From contig NZ_JAHKPR010000020.1 of NCBI RefSeq assembly GCF_018860585.1, positions 1 to 64,000 of the forward strand: a stretch of DNA of 64,000 bases. The letters run 5' to 3'. The notes under the pieces are model-generated. The model ran no database searches. It saw only the letters and a program-made list of their open reading frames with translations, and had not been told where the DNA came from. This DNA is from Colwellia sp. E2M01. Lineage in GTDB: Bacteria; Pseudomonadota; Gammaproteobacteria; Enterobacterales; Alteromonadaceae. Below, one piece after another: positions 45,479 through 54,905 of this stretch. The position numbers and the translations under genes are program-made. Each line of letters starts with the position of its first letter. The first letter of the stretch is position 1.

Positions 45479-46912
45479 TTAACGAGATCCTAACGGATAG
45501 CTTAGTATGTTTTTACACAAGTCACCCAGCTTTATCAATGCCTTTAGCCTATGACCGGTAGTTGAGTGAGCGAAGCTGAGCCTGATGAAGTTTGAATAAT
45601 TATCTGTAGAGGTAAACAACCTGCCAGGAGTAATGATTATGCCTTCGGCTAGGGCATTATTATACAGCTTGAGCGTATTAATTTGTTTAGGTAGTTCAAT
45701 CCAAATACTAAGCCCGCCTTCGGGGGTGGTAAAATTTGTTGATACTTGCCAGTGGTTTTTAATGCCGTTAATTAGCTGGTTTCGTTGTGCTAATAATATT
45801 TTTCGATATTGCAGTAAATGCCGTTCAAAACTGCCATCAGCCATAAAACTTGTTAAGCCATTTTGAACTGCTTGGCTAGTTGATAATTGATAGACTAACT
45901 TAAGATGCGTTACTTTTTTGTAATGCTTCTTCGTTACTATCCAGCCAATACGTAAATCGCGTGATAGCGACTTTGAAAAAGAACTGCAAAGTATTACTTT
46001 GTCTTGCGTATCAAAACTCTTCAAGGGTTTTACATTACTATGAAAACCTAAATCACCGTAAATATCATCTTCAATTAAGGTGATGTTTTTCTCAACGGCT
46101 AAGGCAACCATTTTTTGTTTTTCATTATCTGTCATTAGTGCGCCAGTAGGCGTGGAAAAATTAGCGGTTAGCACGCAGGCTTTAATTTGCCATTTATTCG
46201 TGGCATCCCTTAATGTTTCTGCTGTTATACCTGTTGTGAAACTACTGGGTAGCTCTACCACTTTTACCTGTAAATGCTCTAGCAATTGTAATACACCATA
46301 AAAAGCAGGGCTTTCAATCGCGACAATATCTCCAGCTTTACAAGTTGAGGTTAGGGCGAGGAATAAGCTGTTTTGACAGCCTGAGGTAATACATATCTCG
46401 TCTGCTGCAATATTAATATCACGCTTTCTGTAATGTTTACTAATTTGCTGCCTCAGTTCTTCATCGCCTTGAGGAGCAGAGTAATATAAAGCATTACTGT
46501 GTGGTTTATTTCTTAATGAACGACTGATATGGCGATTGAGTAACAATAAATTTTGTGGTGTTTGTGCGTTGTCTATAGGTTTTGGCGCAATATCAAAAGC
46601 AGCACCTCGTTTCATTATTTCATAAAATAACTCAGGTACATTTATAAGGGTGGGCACACTCATTACTAAGGGAGCACTATTAATATACGATGCTTGTTTG
46701 CTGGCAGATACATAATAACCAGACTTTATTTTAACAAAAATAATGTCTCGAGCCTCTAAAGTATGCAGGGCTTTTTGCACGGATATTTTTGAACAAGAAT
46801 AGGTTTTTGCTAACGCTCTAATTGAAGGGAGTTTTTCATTTTCTTGCCATTTACCCTCGTCAATTTGAGCTTTTAACGTATTAGCGAGTTGTTCGTATTT
46901 GAATTGTCGCAC
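45479..46912 (-). CDS. MocR-type regulator (GntR DNA-binding domain fused to aminotransferase)
   Basis: 477 aa. Residues 1-75 form a GntR winged helix (KLPSIRALAKTYSCSKISVQ); the rest is a class I aminotransferase fold with the PLP lysine in SSFSKSLSRDLRIGW. Such regulators sense PLP or amino compounds (PdxR, GabR). The start is GTG 46912. It is divergent from ccoG across 118 bases, so ccoG is a probable target; no PLP synthesis or GABA gene lies beside it. Confidence 0.92.
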   Translation of the reverse strand: MRQFKYEQLANTLKAQIDEGKWQENEKLPSIRALAKTYSCSKISVQKALHTLEARDIIFVKIKSGYYVSASKQASYINSAPLVMSVPTLINVPELFYEIMKRGAAFDIAPKPIDNAQTPQNLLLLNRHISRSLRNKPHSNALYYSAPQGDEELRQQISKHYRKRDINIAADEICITSGCQNSLFLALTSTCKAGDIVAIESPAFYGVLQLLEHLQVKVVELPSSFTTGITAETLRDATNKWQIKACVLTANFSTPTGALMTDNEKQKMVALAVEKNITLIEDDIYGDLGFHSNVKPLKSFDTQDKVILCSSFSKSLSRDLRIGWIVTKKHYKKVTHLKLVYQLSTSQAVQNGLTSFMADGSFERHLLQYRKILLAQRNQLINGIKNHWQVSTNFTTPEGGLSIWIELPKQINTLKLYNNALAEGIIITPGRLFTSTDNYSNFIRLSFAHSTTGHRLKALIKLGDLCKNILSYPLGSR

Positions 46913-47030
46913 CTGCTTTCACCAATATAGTTTTTTAATCTGTACCTATTATAGTTTATTTGTGTGTATCTATTAATAACAGATTTGACCTTTAGACTGC
47001 ATATATCGTAATTGGTTAGCGGAGAAAAAG

Positions 47031-48419
47031 GTGAGTTCACCCTATTTGTCAAACAACAATCTTATTTTTAAAACAGCTGTCACTGATGACAAAATTTATA
47101 TTCGAGAGCAGCAAGGTCGTTTTCAAAAAATCCGACGGTTATTAAGTTCCTTATTGATGATTATTTTTGTGTTAACGCCATTTATTAACTACGACGGCGA
47201 GCAAGCAATACTTATTGATATTGGCCAACAAAAAATACATATATTTGCTTTTACTTTGTTTCCACAAGACTTAGTTATTTTTTGCTTATTTGGTATTTTT
47301 TCAGCCTTTTTATTATTTTATGTGACAAAAATATATGGTCGGGTGTGGTGTGGTTTTACTTGTCCGCAAACTATTTGGATGCTCATGTTCAACTGGGTTG
47401 AACGTAGAATTGAAGGTAGTCACAACCACAGTAAAGCATTAGACAAACAACCTATTAGCTTAAATAAAGTGACTAAAAAAGTATTAAAGCATGTTATTTG
47501 GGGCAGTATTTCATTATTTACTGCTTTGGTATTCATCTCTTATTTCATACCTGTAGATGAACTTTATTATTCTTTTTTTACGTTAAAATCTTCAGTTATT
47601 GTTTTCTCTTGGGTGTTATTTTTCGCACTATGTACTTATATCAATGCGGGTTGGATACGGGAAAAAATGTGTTTGCATATGTGTCCTTACGCACGTTTTC
47701 AGTCAGCAATGTTTGATCAGTCAACCAAGCTTGTTAGTTATGATGCTGTTCGTGGCGAAAACCGAGGAAAAAGAAAAATAACAGCGCCCAAAAATGCAAA
47801 TATGGGCGATTGTGTCGATTGTAATTTGTGCGTGCAAGTATGTCCTGTAGGTATTGATATAAGAGAAGGGATGCAGTACGAGTGTATTAATTGTGGTTTA
47901 TGTGTTGATGCCTGTGATATGACCATGACTAAGTTTAATTACCCTAAAGGACTTATTGCATTTTCCGCGACTAAAAGTACAAAATCTCCTTGGAAAAAAC
48001 ATTTAAGTTATGGTTCATGCGTTACTTTAAGCCTTGTTGCCATGGTTGTTTGGGGAATAAATTGGCAAAGTTTTGAGGTAAATATCATAAGAGATAGGCA
48101 GGCGCTGTATAGTGTTAATCAAGACGGTAAAATACAAAACACTTATTTATTTAAAATCAGAAATAAATCTAACCAAGCTAAGGTCTATCAAATTAACCTT
48201 GTTGACTTCAATAATGGTCATATTGTCGAAGACAGCAAAGAAAGTCATCATAAAATAGCAGTACAACCGCAGGAATTGAAAATATCAGCCATTAGTGTGG
48301 TGGTTGATGACCATCAAATGAAAAGGCGCCGTGATATTACTTTTGATGTGGTTGAAGCAGCGAGTAACAGTAGCATCACTAAAAACAGCTCTTTTTATAG
48401 TGGCAGTGGCGGCTGGTAA
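47031..48419 (+). CDS. ccoG: Cytochrome cbb3 oxidase accessory protein CcoG
   Basis: 462 aa inner-membrane Fe-S protein needed for copper loading of cbb3 oxidase in some bacteria. Several membrane spans, GRVWCGFTCPQTIWM, CLHMCPYARFQ, and two ferredoxin motifs (CVDCNLCVQVCPVG; CINCGLCVDACD), then an Ig-like periplasmic end. It is an orphan: no ccoNOPQ or ccoS genes are in the window. It starts at GTG 47031 and is divergent from the MocR regulator. Confidence 0.93.
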   Translation: MSSPYLSNNNLIFKTAVTDDKIYIREQQGRFQKIRRLLSSLLMIIFVLTPFINYDGEQAILIDIGQQKIHIFAFTLFPQDLVIFCLFGIFSAFLLFYVTKIYGRVWCGFTCPQTIWMLMFNWVERRIEGSHNHSKALDKQPISLNKVTKKVLKHVIWGSISLFTALVFISYFIPVDELYYSFFTLKSSVIVFSWVLFFALCTYINAGWIREKMCLHMCPYARFQSAMFDQSTKLVSYDAVRGENRGKRKITAPKNANMGDCVDCNLCVQVCPVGIDIREGMQYECINCGLCVDACDMTMTKFNYPKGLIAFSATKSTKSPWKKHLSYGSCVTLSLVAMVVWGINWQSFEVNIIRDRQALYSVNQDGKIQNTYLFKIRNKSNQAKVYQINLVDFNNGHIVEDSKESHHKIAVQPQELKISAISVVVDDHQMKRRRDITFDVVEAASNSSITKNSSFYSGSGGW

Positions 48420-48565
48420 TAGATCAGTCTATTACTGCCGCGGCGGTATGGAGGCGCTTTTTTCTGCTCAATGTTGGCTACTTGCTTAACTATACAGGCG
48501 CTGCGTAGAAAAATGGCTTTTACTTCAACTTGGTTCAATTAAATTAGACTGTAGTTTAATTAGCG

Positions 48566-49963
48566 TTATAGCTTAATATGCTGGCTAAAATTGTCTAATA
48601 ACTCGTCTTGTCGGTGCGTTACAAATAAAATAGTTGAGTGGCTCTCCTGCATGATCATCTTAATGATTTTTAAAATACGCTGACGGTTAAACTCGTCTAA
48701 GCCTTGGGTTATTTCATCAAGTATTAATAACAGCGGTGCTTTAATTAGTGCTCGCACAATGAGTGTTAATCGCTGTTCCCCGAAACTTAATTCGTTAAAC
48801 AAGGCACTTTCTTTATCGCCTAAACCAACCTTTTTTAACCATTGACGGGCGTAAGTTATTTGATAGTTTTCGGTAGTTTGATATAAACCGATAGAATCAA
48901 AAAGACCTGACAACACTACGTTTAATAAACTGCCATTAACGCGATATTGACGATGTAATTCAGGGGTAACTATGCCCATATTAGCTTTTAATTGCCAAAT
49001 GCTTTCACCGCTTCCGCGTTTAATACCAAACAGGGTTAAGTCATTGCTATAACATTGGGTGCATTCGCCGGTAATTAAATTTAATAAGGTTGATTTACCG
49101 CTACCATTTTTGCCTGTTATCAAGGTGTGTTGTTGCGGTTTTACACTGACATTTAGCCCTTCAAAAACCGCTTTATTTTGATAACGCACAGTGCCATTCA
49201 CTAATCTGAATAAATATTCATGGCTATAAGAAGAAAGGGTTTTAAACTCTTCAGGTAGGTCTATCTGTTCTGCATTAGAGTTAAAATAATCATTTAATTT
49301 TTGCTGAGTTTTTTCGTTACCTTGTGCGCCAATAACCGTAAATTCATTCTTTTTGATAATGGCGATTTGTTCACACCATGCGGGAATATCGCTACGATTA
49401 CCTAATAGCAGTATTAACGTAATACCACGGTTATCGATAATTTCTTTAAATAAGTTAGACAGTGTTTTACAGCTTTCGCGGTCTAAACTGTCGAACGGGT
49501 CTTCACAAACCAGTAATTTTTTACCCTGTAAAATAGCGGCAAGTATTAGTAATTTTCGACCTTCACCACTACTTAGCTGGCGATAACCTGAATCTAATAA
49601 ATTATCTAAACCTACCGTTTTAATGAGCGGATCGTTTAATTTTTTTTGTGGTAAAAACTCACGAACTAGGGTGCCAATATCTTGTTGGTTTATATCATCA
49701 GTCGCTTCAATTTTTAATTCATGTTCATAAATTTTTTGCTGTTCTTCAAAGGAAATGACTGCAATATCATTTTTGTTAGGCAACATTAATGTATCAACAG
49801 TAGTAGGTTTAATTTCGCTTGTTAATACATGAGCAATAGATTGCTTGCCAGAGTCTATTGTGCCGAGAACACACCAAGACTTAGCTTGCCCTATAGTCCA
49901 GTTTTCTATCATTATTTCTGGGTGGTAATAATTGTTAATGGTTGAGTTTAATAGACTAGACAT
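48566..49963 (-). CDS. modF: Double ABC ATPase, ModF-like
   Basis: 465 aa with two ABC domains and no membrane part. The second is canonical (LITGKNGSGKSTLLNLITG; LSFGEQRL; LLILDEITQGLD). The first has a signature LSSGEGRK and Walker B LLVCEDPFD but a degenerate Walker A (GTIDSGKQS), so it may not hydrolyse ATP. The size and arrangement match ModF (PhrA), linked to molybdate transport but of unclear role. No modABC genes adjoin. The ATG at 49963 follows AAAGGT. Confidence 0.8.
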   Translation of the reverse strand: MSSLLNSTINNYYHPEIMIENWTIGQAKSWCVLGTIDSGKQSIAHVLTSEIKPTTVDTLMLPNKNDIAVISFEEQQKIYEHELKIEATDDINQQDIGTLVREFLPQKKLNDPLIKTVGLDNLLDSGYRQLSSGEGRKLLILAAILQGKKLLVCEDPFDSLDRESCKTLSNLFKEIIDNRGITLILLLGNRSDIPAWCEQIAIIKKNEFTVIGAQGNEKTQQKLNDYFNSNAEQIDLPEEFKTLSSYSHEYLFRLVNGTVRYQNKAVFEGLNVSVKPQQHTLITGKNGSGKSTLLNLITGECTQCYSNDLTLFGIKRGSGESIWQLKANMGIVTPELHRQYRVNGSLLNVVLSGLFDSIGLYQTTENYQITYARQWLKKVGLGDKESALFNELSFGEQRLTLIVRALIKAPLLLILDEITQGLDEFNRQRILKIIKMIMQESHSTILFVTHRQDELLDNFSQHIKL

Positions 49964-50026
49964 GTAATACCTTTGATAAACTTAAGTGAGATAACTATTT
50001 AGTGTGAGCCATAAATGTATTGTGAG

Positions 50027-50242
50027 CTAAAAAATAACACGGTTGTTTCCTGAATTTTTAGCCTTGTAGAGTTGTTTGTCGGCTAAATTTATCAACATTT
50101 TTAAGCTCAGTATTATTGTTATTGTGGTAAATATATTTTGTTGAGTAATATCTGAGGCTTGGCTGAAGCTTAGCGGACTAAAGAGTACGGTGCAAAGAAT
50201 ACTCAACCAGAGAACTTGCATTTTAATACTGTCATTCATCAA
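50027..50242 (-). pseudogene. Remnant of a diguanylate cyclase gene
   Basis: 71 codons. The start is a hydrophobic leader (MQVLWLSILCTVLFSPLSFS) and the end is the last helix of a GGDEF domain (ADKQLYKAKNSGNNRVIF), but the sensor and the GGDEF catalytic core between them are gone. The reading frame remains open across a join near residue 50, suggesting one large internal deletion. It may be expressed as a small membrane peptide, but I regard it as a relic. Confidence 0.75.
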
Positions 50243-50333
50243 TATCAGTACTCAATGGTAAATAATAAGAAGACTATTAGACCTATTGTAACTTTAAAAA
50301 TGATTATACGAAGTGGCCACTAAATTAATTTAA

Positions 50334-50372
50334 GTATAAAAAACAGCCGATAATATGAGTATTATCGGCTAT
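50334..50372 (-). terminator. Terminator of the mannitol-type operon
   Basis: AGCCGATAATA (50345-50355) pairs perfectly with 50360-50370; on the minus strand the stem is followed by GTTTTTTATA. Confidence 0.85.
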
Positions 50373-50401
50373 ATGAGGTATGAATGTAGCTAGACCTTTA
50401 A

Positions 50402-51352
50402 TTAAGCGGGGTTAATAAACGCTTCAATCGCCTCAAGTGATAGTTCAGGAGTGGCTCCTTGATTTTCGGCTACCATAGCACCAACAGCACAAGCAAAATC
50501 AACAGCATATTGAGCATCGGTTGTACTACATAATTGGTAGATTAAGGAGCCTAAGAAAGAATCACCTGCTCCCACGGTATCAACGACGTTAATTAAAAAA
50601 CCCGAGTTATAATAATTGTTGTCGTTAATTTTCAGTAATGCACCGTGTTGACCTTTGGTTACACACAAATAAGCGGTATTGGTTTGCTCGGCAATAAAGT
50701 TTAAGTTCTGTTCTAATGAGTTAAATTTTGAGCCCATTGCATGGGCTATTTCATATAATTCATCGTCGTTGAGCTTAATAAAATCAGCACTTTTCATTAA
50801 AGTTATTAAAGTTTCAAGTTGGTAGTGTGGCTTACGTAAGTTAACGTCGAATATTTTAAAGTTTGCTACGTCAATAAGCGCATTTAATGTGGTTAATGAC
50901 TCTTGTTGACGCCCAACTAAGCTGCCATAAACAAAAACGTCTGAACTGCTCACTTGGTCAATAAGTGCAGGTGTTAAGGCGATATTGTCCCATGCTGTAT
51001 CGCTAACTATTTCATAAGTTGCTGAGCCGCGTTTATCTAAAGTCACTTCAACGGTACTGGTACCTTTATCAGAATTGATCGCGATAAAGTCGCTATTAAT
51101 AATGGCTGCATCATTGTGTGGCGTAGAAAAATTACGTGACTTTATCTCAGCAAGTAACTCATAACCTAACGGATCATTGCCAACAGCACTGATTATTTGC
51201 GTGTTAATTCCTAAGGAGTTCAAGCGTAAACATACATTTAAAGGTGCGCCACCTAAACGTTTTCCGTCAGCAAAACAGTCCCAAAGTACTTCACCAAAAC
51301 AAGTAATTGATATATCGCTAGCGGCTTTATTATTAATAAATAAACTGTTCAT
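50402..51352 (-). CDS. Fructokinase-like PfkB sugar kinase
   Basis: 316 aa. Phosphorylates fructose to fructose-6-phosphate, by context. The PfkB family features are ITCFGEVLWDCFADGKRLGGAPLNV at the start (broken here only for length: key residues are the GE and GGAP) and VDTVGAGDSFLGSLI with the catalytic aspartate. Its ATG shares one base with the stop of the dehydrogenase gene (TAATG), so translation is coupled and the kinase should use that enzyme's product. A terminator follows. Confidence 0.9.
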   Translation of the reverse strand: MNSLFINNKAASDISITCFGEVLWDCFADGKRLGGAPLNVCLRLNSLGINTQIISAVGNDPLGYELLAEIKSRNFSTPHNDAAIINSDFIAINSDKGTSTVEVTLDKRGSATYEIVSDTAWDNIALTPALIDQVSSSDVFVYGSLVGRQQESLTTLNALIDVANFKIFDVNLRKPHYQLETLITLMKSADFIKLNDDELYEIAHAMGSKFNSLEQNLNFIAEQTNTAYLCVTKGQHGALLKINDNNYYNSGFLINVVDTVGAGDSFLGSLIYQLCSTTDAQYAVDFACAVGAMVAENQGATPELSLEAIEAFINPA

Positions 51353-52917
51353 TATTTTGCCTCCTCAGTAACAGTAAGACGTTTTTGTATGAGGATATTG
51401 CCCATAATGTTTTTTATATTACTCGCCGGCGCATAAAGAGCATTAATCGCATCACTATATAATTCAGTAAAGGCGGGTTTATTCATTAAATCGCCGAATA
51501 AGCTGTTTAGTTTTAAAAAGGCGAGGCTATCAGTCTGCGTATTTTGTGCGTATTGCGTTAACTCTGTTTGCATCGCATCTTGAATAGTTAATGGCTGTTG
51601 CGCTTGATTTACTTGTTTGTCGCTATATAAACACCAAGTAGCAATCACTAATGCCGCTAAAGAGCAGTCGCGATTCGCGGCTAGGTTTTCATTAATGGTA
51701 GCAATTAAAAACTTCGGTAACTTAGCTGAGCTTTCAGAGCAAATACGCGACAAACTGTCTTTGATGTTAGGGTTGGCGAAACGCTCAATTAAAGTATTTT
51801 TGTATTGGTTTAAATCAATACCGTCTAACTGGTCTAGCAAAGGTGTGACTTCTAAATCCATAAAAGCACGTAGATACTCGGCAAAGTCTTTATCTGACAC
51901 AGTTTCATCTATGGTTGCATAACCATGAATTGATCCTAATAAACCTAGTACAGAGTGACCTGCATTTAATAACCGTATTTTCATTTTTTCAAACGGAGTT
52001 ACATCAGCCACAAGTTGTGCGCCGACCTTGTCCCAATTTGGGCGACCGTTACTAAAGTTGTCTTCAATTACCCATTGTGAAAAAGCCTCGCAAGTGATTG
52101 GCCATTCATCGCTTAATTCAAAGTTTTTTGCTACGTAATCAATATCAGCTTTAGTGGTTACTGGCGTTATACGATCGACCATGGCATTAGGAAATTGAAC
52201 ATTTTGTGCAATCCAATGACTCAATCCTGAGTTGTTGTGTATTGTATCTTGATGAAAAGCATCTTGTTGTGCGGTAAAGGTTAAGAGCATTTTACGGGTA
52301 ACGTTGCCATTGTGTTGAATATTGTCACAAGACTGTATGGTAAATGCTTTCATGCCTTTAGCTTTACGCACTCGTAATGCGGCGGCAATATAGCCAAACG
52401 CGGTTATAGGATCATTCGGATGAGCAATGTCATGGGTAATATCTGGGTTAGTTACATCTAACTCACCTGTGCTCGGGTGAACGTTGTAACCGCCTTCAGT
52501 AATGGTTAACGAAACTATTTTAGTGTCAATATGTGCTAATTTATCAATTACAGCTTGTTTGTTGTCAGGGGCAAATATGAAGTCGATCATTGAGCCGATA
52601 ACTTTGTTATCAATTTGTCCATTAGGATGGCGTACCACTAATGAGTATAAGTAGTCTTGCTTTACTAAAATATCGCGTAAACCACGGTTATTTTCTAATA
52701 AACCAATACCACAAATTGCCCATTGCTCTGAGCCAGGTGTTTTTAATAATTCATCACAATAAACCGCTTGATGAGCACGATGAAAACCACCGACACCAAT
52801 ATGCACTATGCCTGCTTTAAGTTGGCTACGGTCATAGCTTGGGAATTCAATATTGTTAGGTAAACCAGTTAAGCTTGCTTGGTTTAATATTGCTTGATTT
52901 AATGAATCAGTCGTCAT
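51352..52917 (-). CDS. mtlK: Mannitol 2-dehydrogenase-family oxidoreductase
   Basis: 521 aa from ATG 52917, which has a TAAGGA ribosome site; a TTG six codons upstream is less likely. It belongs to the polyol dehydrogenase family that includes mannitol 2-dehydrogenase, arabinitol dehydrogenase and fructuronate reductase. Motifs: IVHIGVGGFHRAHQAVYCDE (NAD site), ITEGGYN, SCDNIQHNGNV and the catalytic lysine region KMRLLNAGHSVLG. With the adjoining fructokinase gene, oxidation of D-mannitol to fructose is the most likely reaction, but sorbitol or arabinitol remain possible. Confidence 0.88.
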   Translation of the reverse strand: MTTDSLNQAILNQASLTGLPNNIEFPSYDRSQLKAGIVHIGVGGFHRAHQAVYCDELLKTPGSEQWAICGIGLLENNRGLRDILVKQDYLYSLVVRHPNGQIDNKVIGSMIDFIFAPDNKQAVIDKLAHIDTKIVSLTITEGGYNVHPSTGELDVTNPDITHDIAHPNDPITAFGYIAAALRVRKAKGMKAFTIQSCDNIQHNGNVTRKMLLTFTAQQDAFHQDTIHNNSGLSHWIAQNVQFPNAMVDRITPVTTKADIDYVAKNFELSDEWPITCEAFSQWVIEDNFSNGRPNWDKVGAQLVADVTPFEKMKIRLLNAGHSVLGLLGSIHGYATIDETVSDKDFAEYLRAFMDLEVTPLLDQLDGIDLNQYKNTLIERFANPNIKDSLSRICSESSAKLPKFLIATINENLAANRDCSLAALVIATWCLYSDKQVNQAQQPLTIQDAMQTELTQYAQNTQTDSLAFLKLNSLFGDLMNKPAFTELYSDAINALYAPASNIKNIMGNILIQKRLTVTEEAK

Positions 52918-53035
52918 GTTTTTTTCCTTACTCAATAGCCTTGAGTCTAACTTTAGGCTGGCTAAAGACGTATGCTATGCCAGCGTATATTTGTATAAAT
53001 ACGTTAATAATAGCCACTCTCTACAGGGCGGTTAA

Positions 53036-54751
53036 TTAGGTATTGAGTGCTTTTTGTCTTTTAAGTGACATATAAGCACTGGCAAAATAGGTGATGGTAA
53101 AAATGAAACAGTAAAACTCAAATTGGCTTTTATTGGTTTCATAAATCGCCATGGTTTCGCTGAAGAACATCACCTGACAAGCAAAGGCGGTAATCACTAA
53201 TAATGAAATAACTGAGACAGCATTCAACAGTTTGCTTATACCGCTAGTATCTTCAATAAAAGGTTTGTCGTTAATGGCTTGCTTGGCTTGATAAGCAACA
53301 ATTTGTTGTTGTTCAAGCGCTTCTGCGGCAACGTCTTCACTGTAGTCTTGATCTGCGCCATATTTTTTCGCTAATAAGGTATAAACAACAATGCTGAATA
53401 GCCAAGTAGGGATGAACAAGTAATAAAACGACATCACATCGAGAATATTTAATCCAAAGCCAAACACTAAGGACAGTGCCCAAGTGGCAATAGCAGGAAT
53501 GCTGCGTGATATTTTTTGATATTTAGCCCAGTAGCGAGTTAAACCAATTTTTGGGAATATTACATGTTCAGCAAATACAATGCCGCCTACAGGTACAACT
53601 AATAGTCCTGCGTAGGTAAGTAGTGGTAGCATTTGTGAAAATACAAAGGGAAAGCAAGCAATAATTACCGTAACAATGCCTACAATGGCGGTAGTTTTTT
53701 CACGGGTTTGATTAACAAAAATAGACTGTGCCGCTAAACCGGCACGATATAAATTAGCGTTAGCTGTAGTCCAACCGGCAATAATAATAATGACAAATCC
53801 TGTTAAGCCTAAGGCGTGATAAGCCACATCACCGGGATCTAACTGTACTATGGTAGTTTTAAGTAAAACCGCCGCACCAGCGCCCATAATGCCCGCTGAG
53901 ATCCAAGCAATATAATGTCCGAAGAACATACCAACACCTGAAAATAAACCGTAACTTTTACGTTTAGCAAAGCGAAAGGTTGCCATGTCAATTAAACCAA
54001 AATGGGTAATAGAGTTAGCTGCCCAAGCAAAGCCAATCACTTCGAAGAGACCGATACCTTTTTCGCCATCACTGGTAAATCCTGTCCAAATAGAGCTGTC
54101 TCCAATAGCGAGAAAATCTGCCCAACCTGTTGCGGTTGTTGTGCCTAATACATGATTAGATAAGGCAGGAAATAAAGTAAATGAACCGGCAATGAAAATA
54201 ACAAATAACCAAGGGGCACACACTTTAGAAAAGTCGGCTACGGTTGAAAAGCCATACATAGCAACAAACACCACGATAGAGCCTACTGCGAGTACAATCA
54301 TCACAAACCAAAAACTACTGGGATACCAATTGAGCTGCGCGGGAATATCAAAGGCAAACCTGACCGCAGTGGCGGATACGGTTATCATGGCGGCGGAGAT
54401 CACCGAAAATATTACCACATTCGCCCAGTTATAGAGCTTGGTCATTGAATTACCGGCAATTTTATTGAGGTAATTATATAAACTTAAACGTGTTTCTACG
54501 GCGATTGGTGCGGTTAATAACCACCAAGAACACATAGCTAGTAGGTTACCAATTAATAATCCGAGTAAAATATCTTTAGTTGAGGCGCCTAAGGCTACAA
54601 AAGTTGCGCCAATAACAAATTCGGTAGCGGCAACATGCTCGCCTGCATATAAACCTGCGAAATGTTTCCAACCATGGAGCTTATTTTTTGCAATAGGCAT
54701 CTGTTCTTCATTTATTTCACTAAATGAATTTTCATTTTTAATGTTTGACAT
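53036..54751 (-). CDS. NCS1-type permease, probable polyol transporter
   Basis: 571 aa with about twelve membrane segments. The N-terminal LHGWKHFAGLYAGEHVAATEF and the region FAWAANSITHFGLIDMATFRF resemble the nucleobase/cation symport (CodB/purine-cytosine permease) family. Known members carry nucleobases, allantoin or hydantoins, yet this gene stands within a polyol-type operon, so a sugar alcohol may be the substrate. The ATG at 54751 follows GAGGAAAG. It is upstream of mtlK by 118 bases on the same strand. Confidence 0.8.
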   Translation of the reverse strand: MSNIKNENSFSEINEEQMPIAKNKLHGWKHFAGLYAGEHVAATEFVIGATFVALGASTKDILLGLLIGNLLAMCSWWLLTAPIAVETRLSLYNYLNKIAGNSMTKLYNWANVVIFSVISAAMITVSATAVRFAFDIPAQLNWYPSSFWFVMIVLAVGSIVVFVAMYGFSTVADFSKVCAPWLFVIFIAGSFTLFPALSNHVLGTTTATGWADFLAIGDSSIWTGFTSDGEKGIGLFEVIGFAWAANSITHFGLIDMATFRFAKRKSYGLFSGVGMFFGHYIAWISAGIMGAGAAVLLKTTIVQLDPGDVAYHALGLTGFVIIIIAGWTTANANLYRAGLAAQSIFVNQTREKTTAIVGIVTVIIACFPFVFSQMLPLLTYAGLLVVPVGGIVFAEHVIFPKIGLTRYWAKYQKISRSIPAIATWALSLVFGFGLNILDVMSFYYLFIPTWLFSIVVYTLLAKKYGADQDYSEDVAAEALEQQQIVAYQAKQAINDKPFIEDTSGISKLLNAVSVISLLVITAFACQVMFFSETMAIYETNKSQFEFYCFIFTITYFASAYMSLKRQKALNT

Positions 54752-54905
54752 CTGTTCTTTCCTCGTATCATTTGCACTTACCTTCGGTACGACTAATACT
54801 AGTCTCCTAGTTAAATGCTTGTAGCTGTTTTGAGCGCTACTCTTTTATGTCGACTACCTTTCTTAGGTTTATTGGCAGTACTATTTATTATAAGATGTTA
54901 AGTTA

